Made by a program: the position numbers and the translations under genes
Assembly: GCF_002234615.1 (NCBI RefSeq)
Contig: NZ_NMQW01000016.1
Coordinates: 1-62,228 of the forward strand
DNA from: Paenibacillus rigui
GTDB taxonomy: Bacteria > Bacillota > Bacilli > Paenibacillales > NBRC-103111
Length of the DNA: 62,228 nt
Direction: 5' to 3'
Shown here: positions 55,374 through 62,228 of the stretch, piece after piece
Position numbering within the stretch: the first letter of the stretch is position 1
Layout of the letters: every line of letters starts with the position of its first letter
The notes under the pieces: model-generated
Told to the model about the DNA's origin: nothing
Databases searched by the model: none
The model's input: only the letters and a program-made list of their open reading frames with translations

Positions 55374-56993
55374 ATGTGGAGGATCGCTATTATCGATGAT
55401 GACCGTCAGGTACTACAGGGAATGAAGCTTTCCATCCCATGGGAAGAATTGAATGCGGAATGGGCGGGCGAGGCGTTAAACGGCTCCGACGGCCTCGCGA
55501 TGATTCGGCAAACGCAGCCGGATGTTGTCATCACGGACATTTACATGCCGGGGATGAATGGGCTTGAAATGATCGAGCAGCTGCGCGAGCAGGAATACGG
55601 CGGCAAAATCATCATTTTAAGCGGGTACTCGGATTTCGAATATGCCCGCCAGGCGCTGCGGCTTCATGTGAGCGATTATTTGTCCAAGCCGATTAGCATG
55701 CCTACTTTGAAATCCATTCTGGAGAAAGCGCTCCGCGATCTGGAGGAAGAGGAGGAAAGGCGGGTCAAGCAGGACGAGCTGGAGCAGAAGCTGATGATGT
55801 ACGAGCCTTTCGTTGAGAAGGAATGGGTCAAATCGGCCGTAGCCGGTACGCTGGCCGACTCCTACCGTACGGGTAACCTGCTGCCCGCCCCATACCGCTA
55901 TTGGTCTGAGACGCATCATGTGGTGATGGGCATCGACATCGTCCGGGACGTTCGCGTAAGCCAACTATCGTTATCCGATTGGAATTTGTTCCGGTTCGCC
56001 GTCAGCAATATTGTGAATGAAGTTGCGCATGAGGCTTTTGCGTTCGTAGACTACACGGAGCTGCACAGCACTCGAACGGCGCTCGTCATTCATCTACAGC
56101 CCGACCTGTCAGAACGGCAGCTTCAGGAACAGCTTATTCAACTGGGCGTCCGGCTGATCGACTGCATCCGCAGCTATCTGAAGCTGGTCATTCGCATCGG
56201 CATCGGCCGGGTCCAAGAGGAGTGGAAGGACATTCCGGATTCGACAGAGGAGGCGTTCCGGGCGGTGGAAATGAAGGAAAACCGGGCCGCTGAGGGGTAT
56301 GATCTGTTCGCATCGGGCAGCGAGGCGAGGATTGGTCAAGGAAACGGCGTCCTGCGACCGGTGAAATTTTACTTGGAGCTGGCGGCAGCAATCAAGACGT
56401 CCCAGGAGTGGCAGGCGGAGCGCATCATTTCCGAATTTATCGAACGGCTGGAGAAGCAGGAGGGCATTACGCCCGATTATTTACAGATGCTGGCCGGCGA
56501 GCTGTGGGGCATTTTTGCCTATTGCTTATATGAGGTCGGTATGGTGCTTGACGATCTGTACCCGAATGAGCATATTACGAAGGAGATCGCAGGTCTGGCG
56601 CAGCCTAAGCAGCTGGAGGTCTGGCTGACGGATAAAATTGCGGCTATCAGCTCCAGCAGGCAGTGGAGAGGCAATAGCAAGCACCGGCAGGCCGTCGATT
56701 TCATGATTCAGTACATTCATGATCATTTTGCGAAGGATATTACGCTCGGGGATCTTGCCGACAAGGTGTATATATCACGCAATTATTTGTCGATCATTTT
56801 CAAGAATATGACAGGGGAAAGCTTCAATAATTACTTGACGCGTGTGAGGATTGAGAAAGCGAAGGAGCTGCTGCTGGAGAAGCGCATGCTGGTGTACGAG
56901 GTAGCGGAGAAGGTCGGCTACAAGAACGTGCCTTATTTCAGTACGTTGTTCAAGAAGTTCACGGGCATCAATCCGACGGATGTCATAAAGTAA
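55374..56993 (+). CDS. YesN-type response regulator, AraC output
   Basis: 539 residues from the ATG at 55374 (GGAGGAGGGAG upstream). The receiver domain (1-120) has Asp8-Asp9-Asp10 and the phospho-acceptor Asp55 in VVITDIYMPG, with Lys in SKPI. A long linker follows, then the C-terminal AraC DNA-binding pair (ITLGDLADKVYISRNYLSIIFKNMTG and VYEVAEKVGYKNVPYFSTLFKKFTGINP). Partner of the sensor kinase at 52095. It probably activates the transporter genes, and perhaps aguA and the GH52 gene. Confidence 0.93.
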   Translation: MWRIAIIDDDRQVLQGMKLSIPWEELNAEWAGEALNGSDGLAMIRQTQPDVVITDIYMPGMNGLEMIEQLREQEYGGKIIILSGYSDFEYARQALRLHVSDYLSKPISMPTLKSILEKALRDLEEEEERRVKQDELEQKLMMYEPFVEKEWVKSAVAGTLADSYRTGNLLPAPYRYWSETHHVVMGIDIVRDVRVSQLSLSDWNLFRFAVSNIVNEVAHEAFAFVDYTELHSTRTALVIHLQPDLSERQLQEQLIQLGVRLIDCIRSYLKLVIRIGIGRVQEEWKDIPDSTEEAFRAVEMKENRAAEGYDLFASGSEARIGQGNGVLRPVKFYLELAAAIKTSQEWQAERIISEFIERLEKQEGITPDYLQMLAGELWGIFAYCLYEVGMVLDDLYPNEHITKEIAGLAQPKQLEVWLTDKIAAISSSRQWRGNSKHRQAVDFMIQYIHDHFAKDITLGDLADKVYISRNYLSIIFKNMTGESFNNYLTRVRIEKAKELLLEKRMLVYEVAEKVGYKNVPYFSTLFKKFTGINPTDVIK

Positions 56994-57022
56994 TGGATTG
57001 CCACGAAAGGAGAAGCTGATGG

Positions 57023-57817
57023 ATGACAGTGACGGTTCGGCAAGTATTGGATTACCTTATGGAGCCCGTAGGCCGTCTGGAATCGACCGTCGACAGGCTG
57101 AGCTTTGGAAGACTGGAGTCTGAGGTGAAGGGGATCGCCACAGTGTTCATCGCCACACATGAGGTAATCGAGCAGGCCATTGCCCTGGGCGTTAACCTGA
57201 TCATAACCCATGAAGGAACATTTTACAGTCATTTGGACCGAACGGATGGGCTGGAGCAGGACCCGGTTTACCAAGGCAAACGACAGTTGATCGAGGCTTC
57301 GGGGATTGCGATCTTTCGCTTTCATGATTATTTCCATCGCTATCGGCCGGATGGGATTATGGCAGGGCTTCTTGAAGCTCTAGGCTGGACTTCGTTCGTA
57401 CAGGACCATCAGCCTGCAGCCTCGATTCTGGCGATTCCGCCCATGTCGGTAAGACAGGTGGCGGAGCATATGAAACAAGCGCTGCACATTCCTTTCGTGC
57501 GGATGGCGGGAGAGGAGGAGCTGCTCTGCACCCGTATTGGCGTACTGGCTGGATACAGGGGCGGAGGCTCGACGGCCCTCCCCCTTTTTGAGAAGGAAGG
57601 GCTGGATCTTGTCATTGCAGGGGAAGGACCGGAGTGGGAGACCCCGGAATATGTCAAGGATGCGGTGCATCAAGGCAAGCGCAAAGCGTTCATCCTGCTG
57701 GGGCATGCGGAAAGCGAGGAGCCGGGGATGGAGCATTTGGCCGGTCTGCTGAGGACGCAATTCGAGTCCGTTCCGGTCCATTTCCTGCCTGCACGGCGAT
57801 CGTTTCAGGTTTTGTGA
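57023..57817 (+). CDS. Nif3-like dinuclear metal centre protein
   Basis: 264 residues of the NIF3/DUF34 family. Metal-site motifs are IITHEGTFYSH near residue 59 and FHDYFHRYRPDG near 100, with GEGPEWETPEYV and LGHAESEEPGMEHLA near the C-terminus. Reaction unknown. It lacks the central insert of YqfO-type proteins. It starts 29 nt after the response regulator, in the same direction and after AAGGAG, so it may be co-transcribed and act on a sugar-derived compound. Confidence 0.88.
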   Translation: MTVTVRQVLDYLMEPVGRLESTVDRLSFGRLESEVKGIATVFIATHEVIEQAIALGVNLIITHEGTFYSHLDRTDGLEQDPVYQGKRQLIEASGIAIFRFHDYFHRYRPDGIMAGLLEALGWTSFVQDHQPAASILAIPPMSVRQVAEHMKQALHIPFVRMAGEEELLCTRIGVLAGYRGGGSTALPLFEKEGLDLVIAGEGPEWETPEYVKDAVHQGKRKAFILLGHAESEEPGMEHLAGLLRTQFESVPVHFLPARRSFQVL

Positions 57818-57826
57818 GTAAAAAGC

Positions 57827-57869
57827 AGAGGCATCCCCTGAGTTTTAATTCTCGAGGATGCCTCTTTTT
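57827..57869 (+). terminator. Terminator after the Nif3-like gene
   Basis: AGAGGCATCC pairs with GGATGCCTCT, 19-nt loop, followed by T5. Ends the xylan-oligosaccharide cluster. Confidence 0.92.
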
Positions 57870-57895
57870 CTGATGTATTCAAGTACGGTACGGAC

Positions 57896-58117
57896 TTATC
57901 TGGACAGCCGCGAATCATCCTTAAAGGAACGGCGAATTCGGTTCTCCTTGGCTGATTGCGGAGAGGGTTCTGAGGTGTCTCGCCGCTGTTCTCTGTATTC
58001 ATTGAGGTATGTAATCTTGGGATGTCTGCTTTTGTTTCGGGAGCCCACCCATTGGGGCAAGTAAAGTACAGCGCATAACAATGCAGTAAAAGCCAGAACA
58101 GCCAGGTCCGTAGTCAT
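57896..58117 (-). CDS. Small membrane protein, 73 aa
   Basis: A membrane helix at residues 4-24 (DLAVLAFTALLCAVLYLPQWVG) is followed by a strongly basic, polar tail. GGAG lies 9 nt before the ATG. Not recognised as a family; convergent to the Nif3-like gene. Confidence 0.6.
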   Translation of the reverse strand: MTTDLAVLAFTALLCAVLYLPQWVGSRNKSRHPKITYLNEYREQRRDTSEPSPQSAKENRIRRSFKDDSRLSR

Positions 58118-58264
58118 ACTATCACGCTCCGGGTTGAAAGAATGGATTCGAACAAGATCATCGTAACATAGATATTGTTATAAGAGAAATGCATAATAAA
58201 TATAATTAGTTATGCTTAAATTGGATAAGTGTCTTGCGAAGCCTGCTATGAAATCTTCGCTTAA

Positions 58265-58582
58265 CTAGCGCCGAGTGAGATTCAATATTCGACGGCCGTC
58301 TTTGAAACGAATGGGAATATCAGCGTGATGAAGAAATCGGCCGCAGAGCCTATTCAGCGGGAAGATCTGTTGCTTCCAACGAAGCCTGCGGCTTTTCCTG
58401 TAGTTTTGATTCAGCATGGCCGGATAGACCGCACAAGATTGGAGACGGCCGGATATGATGAGCCGTGGCTGTTAGACAAGCTTAAAGAACAGGGGGTGGA
58501 GCGGCCTGAGGAGGTTGTTTACGCCGAGTGGATGGACAACGACGGGCTGTTTATCCAGAAGAGGGAACCACCAAGCACCTGA
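58265..58582 (+). pseudogene. C-terminal fragment of a DUF421 (YetF-like) membrane protein
   Basis: From the stop at 58262 the frame reads a piece resembling the YetF soluble domain: YSTAVFETNGNISVMKKSAA, then FPVVLIQHGRIDRTRLETAG and DEPWLLDKLKEQGVERPEEV. The N-terminal membrane helices and the first cytosolic part of YetF are absent. An ATG at 58325/58328 could start an 84-residue protein, but without a good ribosome binding site. I treat it as a remnant. Confidence 0.7.
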
Positions 58583-58610
58583 CCCTACGCCTAATGTTCC
58601 CTGTTTCCGG

Positions 58611-59525
58611 CTAGCCCAAATCACTTTGAATCCTTTTCATAAAATCTTCTGCTGCGCTGTAGCCCTGCTGCTTCAAATACCAGTTGTTTGCGGCGGCTTC
58701 GACTAATCCCGCAACATCGCGTCCCGGCTGCAGCTGAATTTCAATGTGAGGAATCCGGATATCCATATACTCCGTAAACTTCGGCTCCAGCTCCAAATCG
58801 TTATTTAGTGTATCGTCCTGCCATTTGGTCAATTCGATATCAAGAACGATACGCGTTTCTTCTTGAAATGCTTTTCGCCCATACAGACGAGATACATTAA
58901 TAAGCCCGATGCTGCGCAGCGCGAGAAACTCTTTCGTTTTTTCATTGTGGGTACCGAGCAGCGTCTCGGGGCTGATTTTTTTCAACACGACAATATCGTC
59001 TGCAACCAGCCGGTGTCCCCTGCGAATTAAGGTATGGGCGGTCTCGCTTTTCCCAACGCCCGATTTACCCCGGAGCAATATACCGATCCCTGATACATTG
59101 ACGCAGACGCCGTGAACGGAAATTTCCTGAGCCAGGGCTTTACCGAGATAGACGTCGACCAACTCTTGAAATTTGGTAGTCGGTGCAGGTGTGCGCAGAA
59201 GCGGGATGCCTTCCTCCTCGCAATATTTAAGCAAATATTTTAACCCTTCCTGGTTCCGGGTGACAACAAAGCAAGGCGGGTGGTACTTGACAATATTCCC
59301 GATATGCAGATTTCGCTCATGCTCGCTCAGCGTATGCAGGTAAGTGATTTCTTTCCGGCCGAGAAGCTGGACATGCTCCTGCGGAAAAAAATTAAAATAC
59401 CCGGTAAACTCCAAACCGGGCCGATGCGCCCTTGTTTTGGGAATGGTTCTATGCAGCTGATCATGCCCTGTCAGCACTTCCAGTGAAAATCGGTCTACCA
59501 AATGTTTTACGGTTACAGGCTTCAC
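58611..59525 (-). CDS. HPr kinase/phosphorylase paralogue
   Basis: About 304 residues from the GTG at 59525, 7 nt after AAGGAGGA; an ATG six codons earlier overlaps that ribosome binding site. Walker A is GKSGVGKSE (about 152-160; usual GDSGxGKSE), followed by RLVADDIVVL with the Asp pair. The signature EIRGIGIIDV reads ALRSIGLINV, and PGRDVAGLVEAAANNW ends the core. HprK phosphorylates HPr at Ser46 for carbon catabolite control. The usual lgt neighbour is missing and key positions differ, so this is probably a second copy with another target or role. Confidence 0.85.
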   Translation of the reverse strand: MKPVTVKHLVDRFSLEVLTGHDQLHRTIPKTRAHRPGLEFTGYFNFFPQEHVQLLGRKEITYLHTLSEHERNLHIGNIVKYHPPCFVVTRNQEGLKYLLKYCEEEGIPLLRTPAPTTKFQELVDVYLGKALAQEISVHGVCVNVSGIGILLRGKSGVGKSETAHTLIRRGHRLVADDIVVLKKISPETLLGTHNEKTKEFLALRSIGLINVSRLYGRKAFQEETRIVLDIELTKWQDDTLNNDLELEPKFTEYMDIRIPHIEIQLQPGRDVAGLVEAAANNWYLKQQGYSAAEDFMKRIQSDLG

Positions 59526-59873
59526 TTTGTAGTCCTCCTTCATGTAGTATGAGAGCCGCCAAGCGATTCTTGGAAGCCTATTCAATGCTGCTCCTATATT
59601 CGATCTTTGATCTAGGGACTCCTGCTTGCTGGTGGTTATTTCTCTTTCCCGGTCTCATGAATTCATAAACTTTTCAAAACTCCAGTTAATCCTTTGAGCA
59701 ATGGATAGAATGATAGAATATACGTGTTTTGATAGATTATCACAGACAAATTACAGGTAAATGGTTGGAAAATTGATAAAAAGACGAACGATAGGCGATA
59801 AATGATTGACATGATTCAAAAATAGGATTATTCTTTTCTAGGGTTGAGCATAACCTGATGAGTATGACTAGCC

Positions 59874-59939
59874 ATTCGTATATCCTTGGCAATACGGGCC
59901 AAGGGTTTCTACAAGGAACCGATAATTCCTGACTACGAA
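59874..59939 (+). promoter_or_regulatory. Purine riboswitch aptamer, guanine type
   Basis: P1 TTCGTA (59875-59880) pairs with TACGAA (59934-59939). P2 CCTTGGC/GCCAAGG (59884-59904) and P3 AGGAA/TTCCT (59914-59930) have seven-nucleotide loops AATACGG and CCGATAA. J1/2 is TATATCC-like, J2/3 is GTTTCTAC, and J3/1 is GAC-TAC. The ligand-pairing base is C59933, which selects guanine or hypoxanthine; adenine types have U there. Confidence 0.93.
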
Positions 59940-59949
59940 GGGTGTGGAT

Positions 59950-59979
59950 TTCCCGCACCCGGAAGGTCGGGAATTTTTT
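59950..59979 (+). terminator. Riboswitch expression-platform terminator
   Basis: TTCCCG and ACC pair with GGT and CGGGAA (one bulged C), followed by T6. GGGTG (59940-59944) just after P1 can instead pair with CACCC (59956-59960), which would disrupt the terminator; this fits a transcriptional OFF switch on guanine binding. Confidence 0.85.
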
Positions 59980-60109
59980 GTTTTTCAGTAGATCGGAAAG
60001 GATAAGTTTGACAACTTTCGTCTACCTTGACAAACGCATGCCATCCTGAAAGATGGCGAAGCCGTTTATCCTTGTCAGAAATTCAAACATTCGGGAGGCT
60101 AACGTAGAA

Positions 60110-61552
60110 ATGAAGAGCCGGTATGATGTTATTATTGTGGGGGCTGGGCCCGCAGGAATTTTTGCTGCCTACGAGCTGACCTTGAAAGCGCCGCAGTTGA
60201 AAGTGCTGTTAATAGACAAAGGTCACGATATTGATAGCAGAAGATGTCCTATTCTCGAAGAAAAGATTAAGCTTTGTCCTCCTGCCGCAGGCAAAAAGGA
60301 ATTTGCAGGCTGCCTGCCGGCCTGTTCCATTACCGCGGGCTTCGGTGGAGCGGGGGCTTACAGTGACGGCAAATTCAATATTACGACGGAGTTTGGCGGC
60401 TGGCTGACCGATTATTTGTCTCCATCGCAGGTGATGGATTTAATTCATTATGTAGATAGCATCAATCTTGAGCACGGAGCTACGGAATCGATCACCGATC
60501 CTACAACACCGACAGTTCGTTCGATAGAACAAAGAGCTTACGCGGCTGGCTTGAAGCTGCTGCGCGCACAGGTCAGACATTTGGGCACGGAGCAAAACCT
60601 TGAAATATTAAAATCGATCAATGCCTTTTTGAAAGAACGGATTGATATGCAGTTCAAGACGGAAGTCGCCGATTTACTGACAGTCAAAGGCAAAGACGGT
60701 CATCAGGTCAAGGGAATCCTGCTGCGCAATGGTGAGGAGATACAGGCTGATCAGGTGGTCGTGGCACCCGGCCGGGACGGGTCAGCCTGGCTGACAGAGG
60801 TGCTTCGCAAGCGCCGTCTCAAAATGTACAACAACCAAGTCGATGTCGGTGTCAGAGTAGAAACCTCGGACGTCGTGATGAGAGAGATCAACGAACACTT
60901 ATATGAAGGGAAATTTATTTTTAATACTTCCGTGGGAACGCGCGTGCGTACTTTTTGCAGCAACCCTTCAGGGCATGTCGTCGTAGAAAACCACAGCGGT
61001 GTTATGGCGGCCAATGGTCACGCTTTTAAAGATCCCGCACTCGGCTCTGCCAATACGAACTTTGCTCTGCTGGTTTCCCACCGGTTTACGGAGCCGTTCG
61101 ATAAGCCGAACGAATATGCGCGGGAAATTTGTGAGCGTGCCAACGATTTGTCTAATGGCGGGGTTATTGTACAAAAGTATGGGGATATCATCCGCGGCAG
61201 ACGCTCCACCGAATCCAGAATCAAGGAAGGGTTTCTGGAGCCGACGCTGAAGGAAGCTGTTCCCGGCGATTTGGGTCTGGTCCTGCCGTATAACACAATG
61301 AAAAGCCTAATCGAAATGGTGGAAGCTCTTGATAAGGTAACGCCGGGGATCGCATCGGAGCATACGTTATTTTACGGTGTAGAAGCTAAGTTTTATTCAG
61401 CCAGACCGAAATTAAGCGTACAGCTTGAAACGGAAATTGCCGGTCTGTATTGTGGCGGCGATGGTGCCGGGGTGACACGCGGGCTGGCCCAGGCCGGGGC
61501 GGCAGGCGTATGGATCGCAAGAGCCATTGTGCAGCGCAATCACGAGGTTTAA
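60110..61552 (+). CDS. FAD-dependent dehydrogenase under purine riboswitch
   Basis: 480 residues from the ATG at 60110 (GGGAGG 11 nt upstream); a frame from 60053 has no ribosome binding site. The Rossmann motif YDVIIVGAGPAGIFAAYEL starts the protein, and GLYCGGDGAGVTRGLAQAGA ends the FAD domain. Four Cys lie between residues 50 and 80 (RRCPILEEKIKLCPP, GCLPACSI). The family is annotated as NAD(FAD)-utilising dehydrogenase and lacks an assigned reaction. Guanine control suggests a link to purine metabolism. Confidence 0.88.
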   Translation: MKSRYDVIIVGAGPAGIFAAYELTLKAPQLKVLLIDKGHDIDSRRCPILEEKIKLCPPAAGKKEFAGCLPACSITAGFGGAGAYSDGKFNITTEFGGWLTDYLSPSQVMDLIHYVDSINLEHGATESITDPTTPTVRSIEQRAYAAGLKLLRAQVRHLGTEQNLEILKSINAFLKERIDMQFKTEVADLLTVKGKDGHQVKGILLRNGEEIQADQVVVAPGRDGSAWLTEVLRKRRLKMYNNQVDVGVRVETSDVVMREINEHLYEGKFIFNTSVGTRVRTFCSNPSGHVVVENHSGVMAANGHAFKDPALGSANTNFALLVSHRFTEPFDKPNEYAREICERANDLSNGGVIVQKYGDIIRGRRSTESRIKEGFLEPTLKEAVPGDLGLVLPYNTMKSLIEMVEALDKVTPGIASEHTLFYGVEAKFYSARPKLSVQLETEIAGLYCGGDGAGVTRGLAQAGAAGVWIARAIVQRNHEV

Positions 61553-61570
61553 CTGTATCGCTTGAGAACG

Positions 61571-61618
61571 CCCATGGGTGTGGAAATGATCAACTTCCGC
61601 ATCCGTGGGTATTTTTTT
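61571..61618 (+). terminator. Terminator of the dehydrogenase gene
   Basis: An imperfect long stem (CCCA...GTGGAA with TTCCGC...TGGG) followed by T7; 18 nt after the stop. Confidence 0.85.
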
Positions 61619-61774
61619 GGATCAAACCATTCATGTATCCACAGTGTTATACACATAACTAACAGGTCCTCAGAAGCTCCTGTGCATATACCAAGCTACA
61701 GCTATCAACATATCCACAGGCGATGTTACCCACAAGCAGCAAAGTTGCGGTTCCATTCCTGACAAAAAATCCAC

Positions 61775-61804
61775 TTGCAATCTAGTTTGCATCTGTGGTA
61801 AATT
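61775..61804 (+). promoter_or_regulatory. rrn-type promoter P1
   Basis: TTGCAA (61775-61780), 18-nt spacer, TAAATT (61799-61804), within the shared context GTGGTAAATTAGTC. Confidence 0.65.
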
Positions 61805-61931
61805 AGTCTTCCTGCCGTTGCGAGAGCGACGAAGGATACCTCAGCAAATGCTAGTTCAGCAAAGGTCTGGCGGTTCACTGAACTGTACTTTGAAAGGTCA
61901 TTTCATTATTTTGAAATGATTAAAAAAAGAC

Positions 61932-61961
61932 TTGCATTGAGGCTGCATCTTGTGATAAATT
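61932..61961 (+). promoter_or_regulatory. rrn-type promoter P2
   Basis: TTGCAT (61932-61937), 18-nt spacer, TAAATT (61956-61961), preceded by an A-rich run that could be an UP element. Confidence 0.65.
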
Positions 61962-62053
61962 ATAAATCCGCTGCTTCGATAGTAAGTTAGTGGAGAAAAG
62001 TAAGCTGTGGATAAGTTCGGTATTTTCATAAAAATAACGAATGAAAAAAACAG

Positions 62054-62082
62054 TTGCAAAAAGATTGTTAATGTGGTAAATT
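62054..62082 (+). promoter_or_regulatory. rrn-type promoter P3
   Basis: TTGCAA (62054-62059), 17-nt spacer, TAAATT (62077-62082), context TGTGGTAAATTA as in P1. Confidence 0.65.
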
Positions 62083-62133
62083 AAATCTCGTTGCCGAGTA
62101 AGTAACTAACACAAAGTAAGCTAAAATAAAAAC

Positions 62134-62163
62134 TTGCATTGTTAGTAGTTAATATGGTAAATT
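62134..62163 (+). promoter_or_regulatory. rrn-type promoter P4 and leader
   Basis: TTGCAT (62134-62139), 18-nt spacer, TAAATT (62158-62163), context ATGGTAAATTAGTC, again after an A-rich run. The remaining 65 nt to the window end read like an rRNA leader; the last bases, CCTTTGAA, resemble the CTTTGAAAACT element common in Bacillota rRNA operons. The 16S gene would lie beyond the window. Confidence 0.65.
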
Positions 62164-62228
62164 AGTCATCGGCTGTTTGAAACATAACGCCACAATGATT
62201 AAGGAAACAAGAGTCATTGCCCTTTGAA

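Larger units (their letters stand above)
61635..62014. promoter_or_regulatory. Cluster of DnaA-box-like sites
   Basis: GTATCCACA (61635), TTATACACA (61647), ATATCCACA (61710) and TTACCCACA (61726) on the plus strand, and TGTGGATAA (62006, a perfect TTATCCACA on the minus strand). Two match TTATNCACA exactly, three have one mismatch. There is no dnaA gene or AT-rich unwinding region here, so I call sites rather than an origin. Confidence 0.55.

Noticed and set aside
61635-62014. Chromosomal origin oriC
   Set aside because: DnaA-like boxes are present but there is no dnaA or dnaN gene, nor a clear unwinding element; the rrn promoters explain the AT-rich sequence.

Overview
The window reads as chromosomal DNA of a low-to-medium GC Gram-positive bacterium, most likely a Paenibacillus or close relative. 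Signs of this are strong AGGAGG ribosome binding sites with frequent GTG and TTG starts, a SinR-type regulator, an HPr kinase-like gene, YesM/YesN-type two-component regulation of sugar uptake, GH52 and GH67 xylan-side-chain enzymes, many intrinsic terminators and a purine riboswitch. No taxonomic marker gene is complete inside the window; the right edge appears to stop in the leader of an rRNA operon.

Layout. (1) 1-537: a 24-bp minisatellite and a decayed zinc-finger fragment. (2) 538-9504: an RNA-stress locus. A leftward operon (two WYL regulators, a macro-domain hydrolase, two small proteins) diverges from three tandem Y RNAs and the Ro60-like TROVE protein gene. A frameshifted RlaP nucleotidyltransferase and a repeat-type protein follow. 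An AT-rich pair (PIN-like and DUF4145) interrupts this locus. (3) 9507-16225: an AT-rich defence cassette of a receiver-like protein, Vsr, a McrB-type ATPase and a DUF2357 PD-(D/E)XK nuclease, with inverted repeats just beyond it. (4) 16960-19597: cysD-cysN for sulfate activation; CysN carries a vestigial APS-kinase domain. (5) 19739-24311: an FAD oxidoreductase behind a textbook ECF41 promoter, the ECF41 sigma factor itself, an aldo/keto reductase and an AraC regulator.

(6) 24470-36519: a SinR-like gene, a decayed ORF and an exopolysaccharide operon: HEAT protein, processive GT2 synthase, receiver protein with Glu at the phosphorylation site, UDP-N-acetylhexosamine-type dehydrogenase, GlmS, shortened GlmU and a large membrane-anchored double-barrel glycosidase-like protein. 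This is the best candidate here for an uncharacterised system: a synthase-dependent, amino-uronate-containing polymer with its own precursor supply. (7) 36789-43380: catalase, a hypothetical protein, a metallo-beta-lactamase-fold hydrolase, YhaM exoribonuclease, an XRE-cupin regulator and a CynX-type transporter. (8) 43386-44380: a deletion scar joining a UspA remnant to the tail of a GH53 galactanase. (9) 44466-56993: glucuronoxylan-oligosaccharide use (AraC, GH52 beta-xylosidase, GH67 alpha-glucuronidase, two ABC permeases, sensor kinase, lipoprotein, response regulator; no ATPase gene). (10) 57023-61552: Nif3-like protein, a small membrane protein, a DUF421 remnant, an HPr kinase paralogue and a guanine-type riboswitch ahead of an FAD dehydrogenase. 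(11) 61635-62228: DnaA-box-like sites and four tandem promoters typical of an rRNA operon.

All calls come from reading the sequence and recognising families; no database search or folding program was run.
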